Of a stretch of 64,000 bases of DNA, positions 63,885 to 64,000 are shown piece after piece. Positions within the stretch are counted from its first letter, which is position 1. Each line of letters begins with the position of its first letter. This stretch comes from Aradus depressus. Taxonomy: Eukaryota; Arthropoda; Insecta; Hemiptera; Aradidae. The stretch covers positions 310,001 through 374,000 of the forward strand of contig OY759214.1 in assembly GCA_963662175.1 (NCBI GenBank), read 5' to 3'. The notes below the pieces were generated by a model. That model ran no database searches and had not been told where the DNA came from. It saw only the letters and a list, made by a program, of their open reading frames with translations. A program made the translations under genes and the position numbers.

Positions 63885-64000
63885 AAAGTCACCGGTGAAT
63901 CACCGTCTATGTACCTCCCCAGCAAGGATTAATCTAATATGTTTTCTCTATCCCTTCAAAGTCAATAGACCTCAAGGGCTAAAAACTCAATATTTGACGT
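63885..64000 (+). repeat. Dispersed repeat, family with CGGTGAATCACCG
   Basis: CGGTGAATCACCG at 63893-63905, then ATGTACCTCCCCAGCAAGGA and TCAATAGACC: the start of the same family as 9.4 and 35.7 kb. It continues past the window edge. Confidence 0.65.

Overview
This is a stretch of AT-rich eukaryotic nuclear DNA from an arthropod, most probably an insect. Hemiptera is plausible, but the sequence does not prove it. The reasoning rests on the mix of elements: Jockey-, CR1/Daphne- and R1-type LINEs, two Ty3/gypsy elements, Penelope-like elements (PLEs) with GIY-YIG endonucleases, mariner/Tc1, pogo-like, Helitrons with insect-type ends, and a few host-gene exons with GT-AG introns. There is no bacterial-style gene organisation, and I found no tRNA or rRNA gene.

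Layout. 0-9.4 kb: a Tc1 transposase remnant, SINE-like repeats, a 140-bp tandem repeat, a miniature PLE palindrome, a TTA-flanked TIR transposon (4.95-6.2 kb), a 133-bp tandem repeat and a small Helitron on the minus strand. 9.4-13.2 kb: a long-TIR transposon carrying a decayed cysteine-rich protein, then a repeat block shared with 16.9 kb. 14.4-17.5 kb: a second, composite Helitron. 18.05-19.4 kb: a foldback/MITE-like element. 19.6-20.5 kb: a LINE ORF1. 21.75-22.43 kb: a DYRK kinase pseudogene.

23.4-33.5 kb is a three-level nest. A minus-strand Jockey LINE was split by a Ty3/gypsy retrotransposon with 132-bp LTRs, and that was split by a 4.5-kb PLE with a clean 12-14 bp target duplication. 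The gypsy has an apparent self-priming site: 19 nt just after the 5' LTR are perfectly complementary to 19 nt inside the LTR. The PLE pLTRs carry hammerhead ribozymes.

33.5-43 kb holds two LINE 3' ends, decayed zinc-finger exons in matching splice phase, and a pogo-like element that has itself been invaded by a PLE palindrome. 43.1-46.6 kb is a minus-strand CsRn1-like gypsy with a 954-codon open pol. 47.36-52.77 kb is a nearly full-length CR1/Daphne-like LINE preceded by ten 74-bp monomers. 52.8-53.95 kb is a decayed mariner. 54.0-62.05 kb holds exons of a damaged condensin CAP-D2 copy on the minus strand; one intron contains a PLE and a 2.6-kb array of 90-bp repeats. 62.5-63.85 kb is a minus-strand Jockey RT.

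Working together: nothing here looks like a host pathway. The coherent systems are mobile. The strongest is the PLE/ribozyme set. Four insertions have 12-14 bp target duplications and head-to-head pLTRs, and three sequence-divergent hammerhead types share one architecture.
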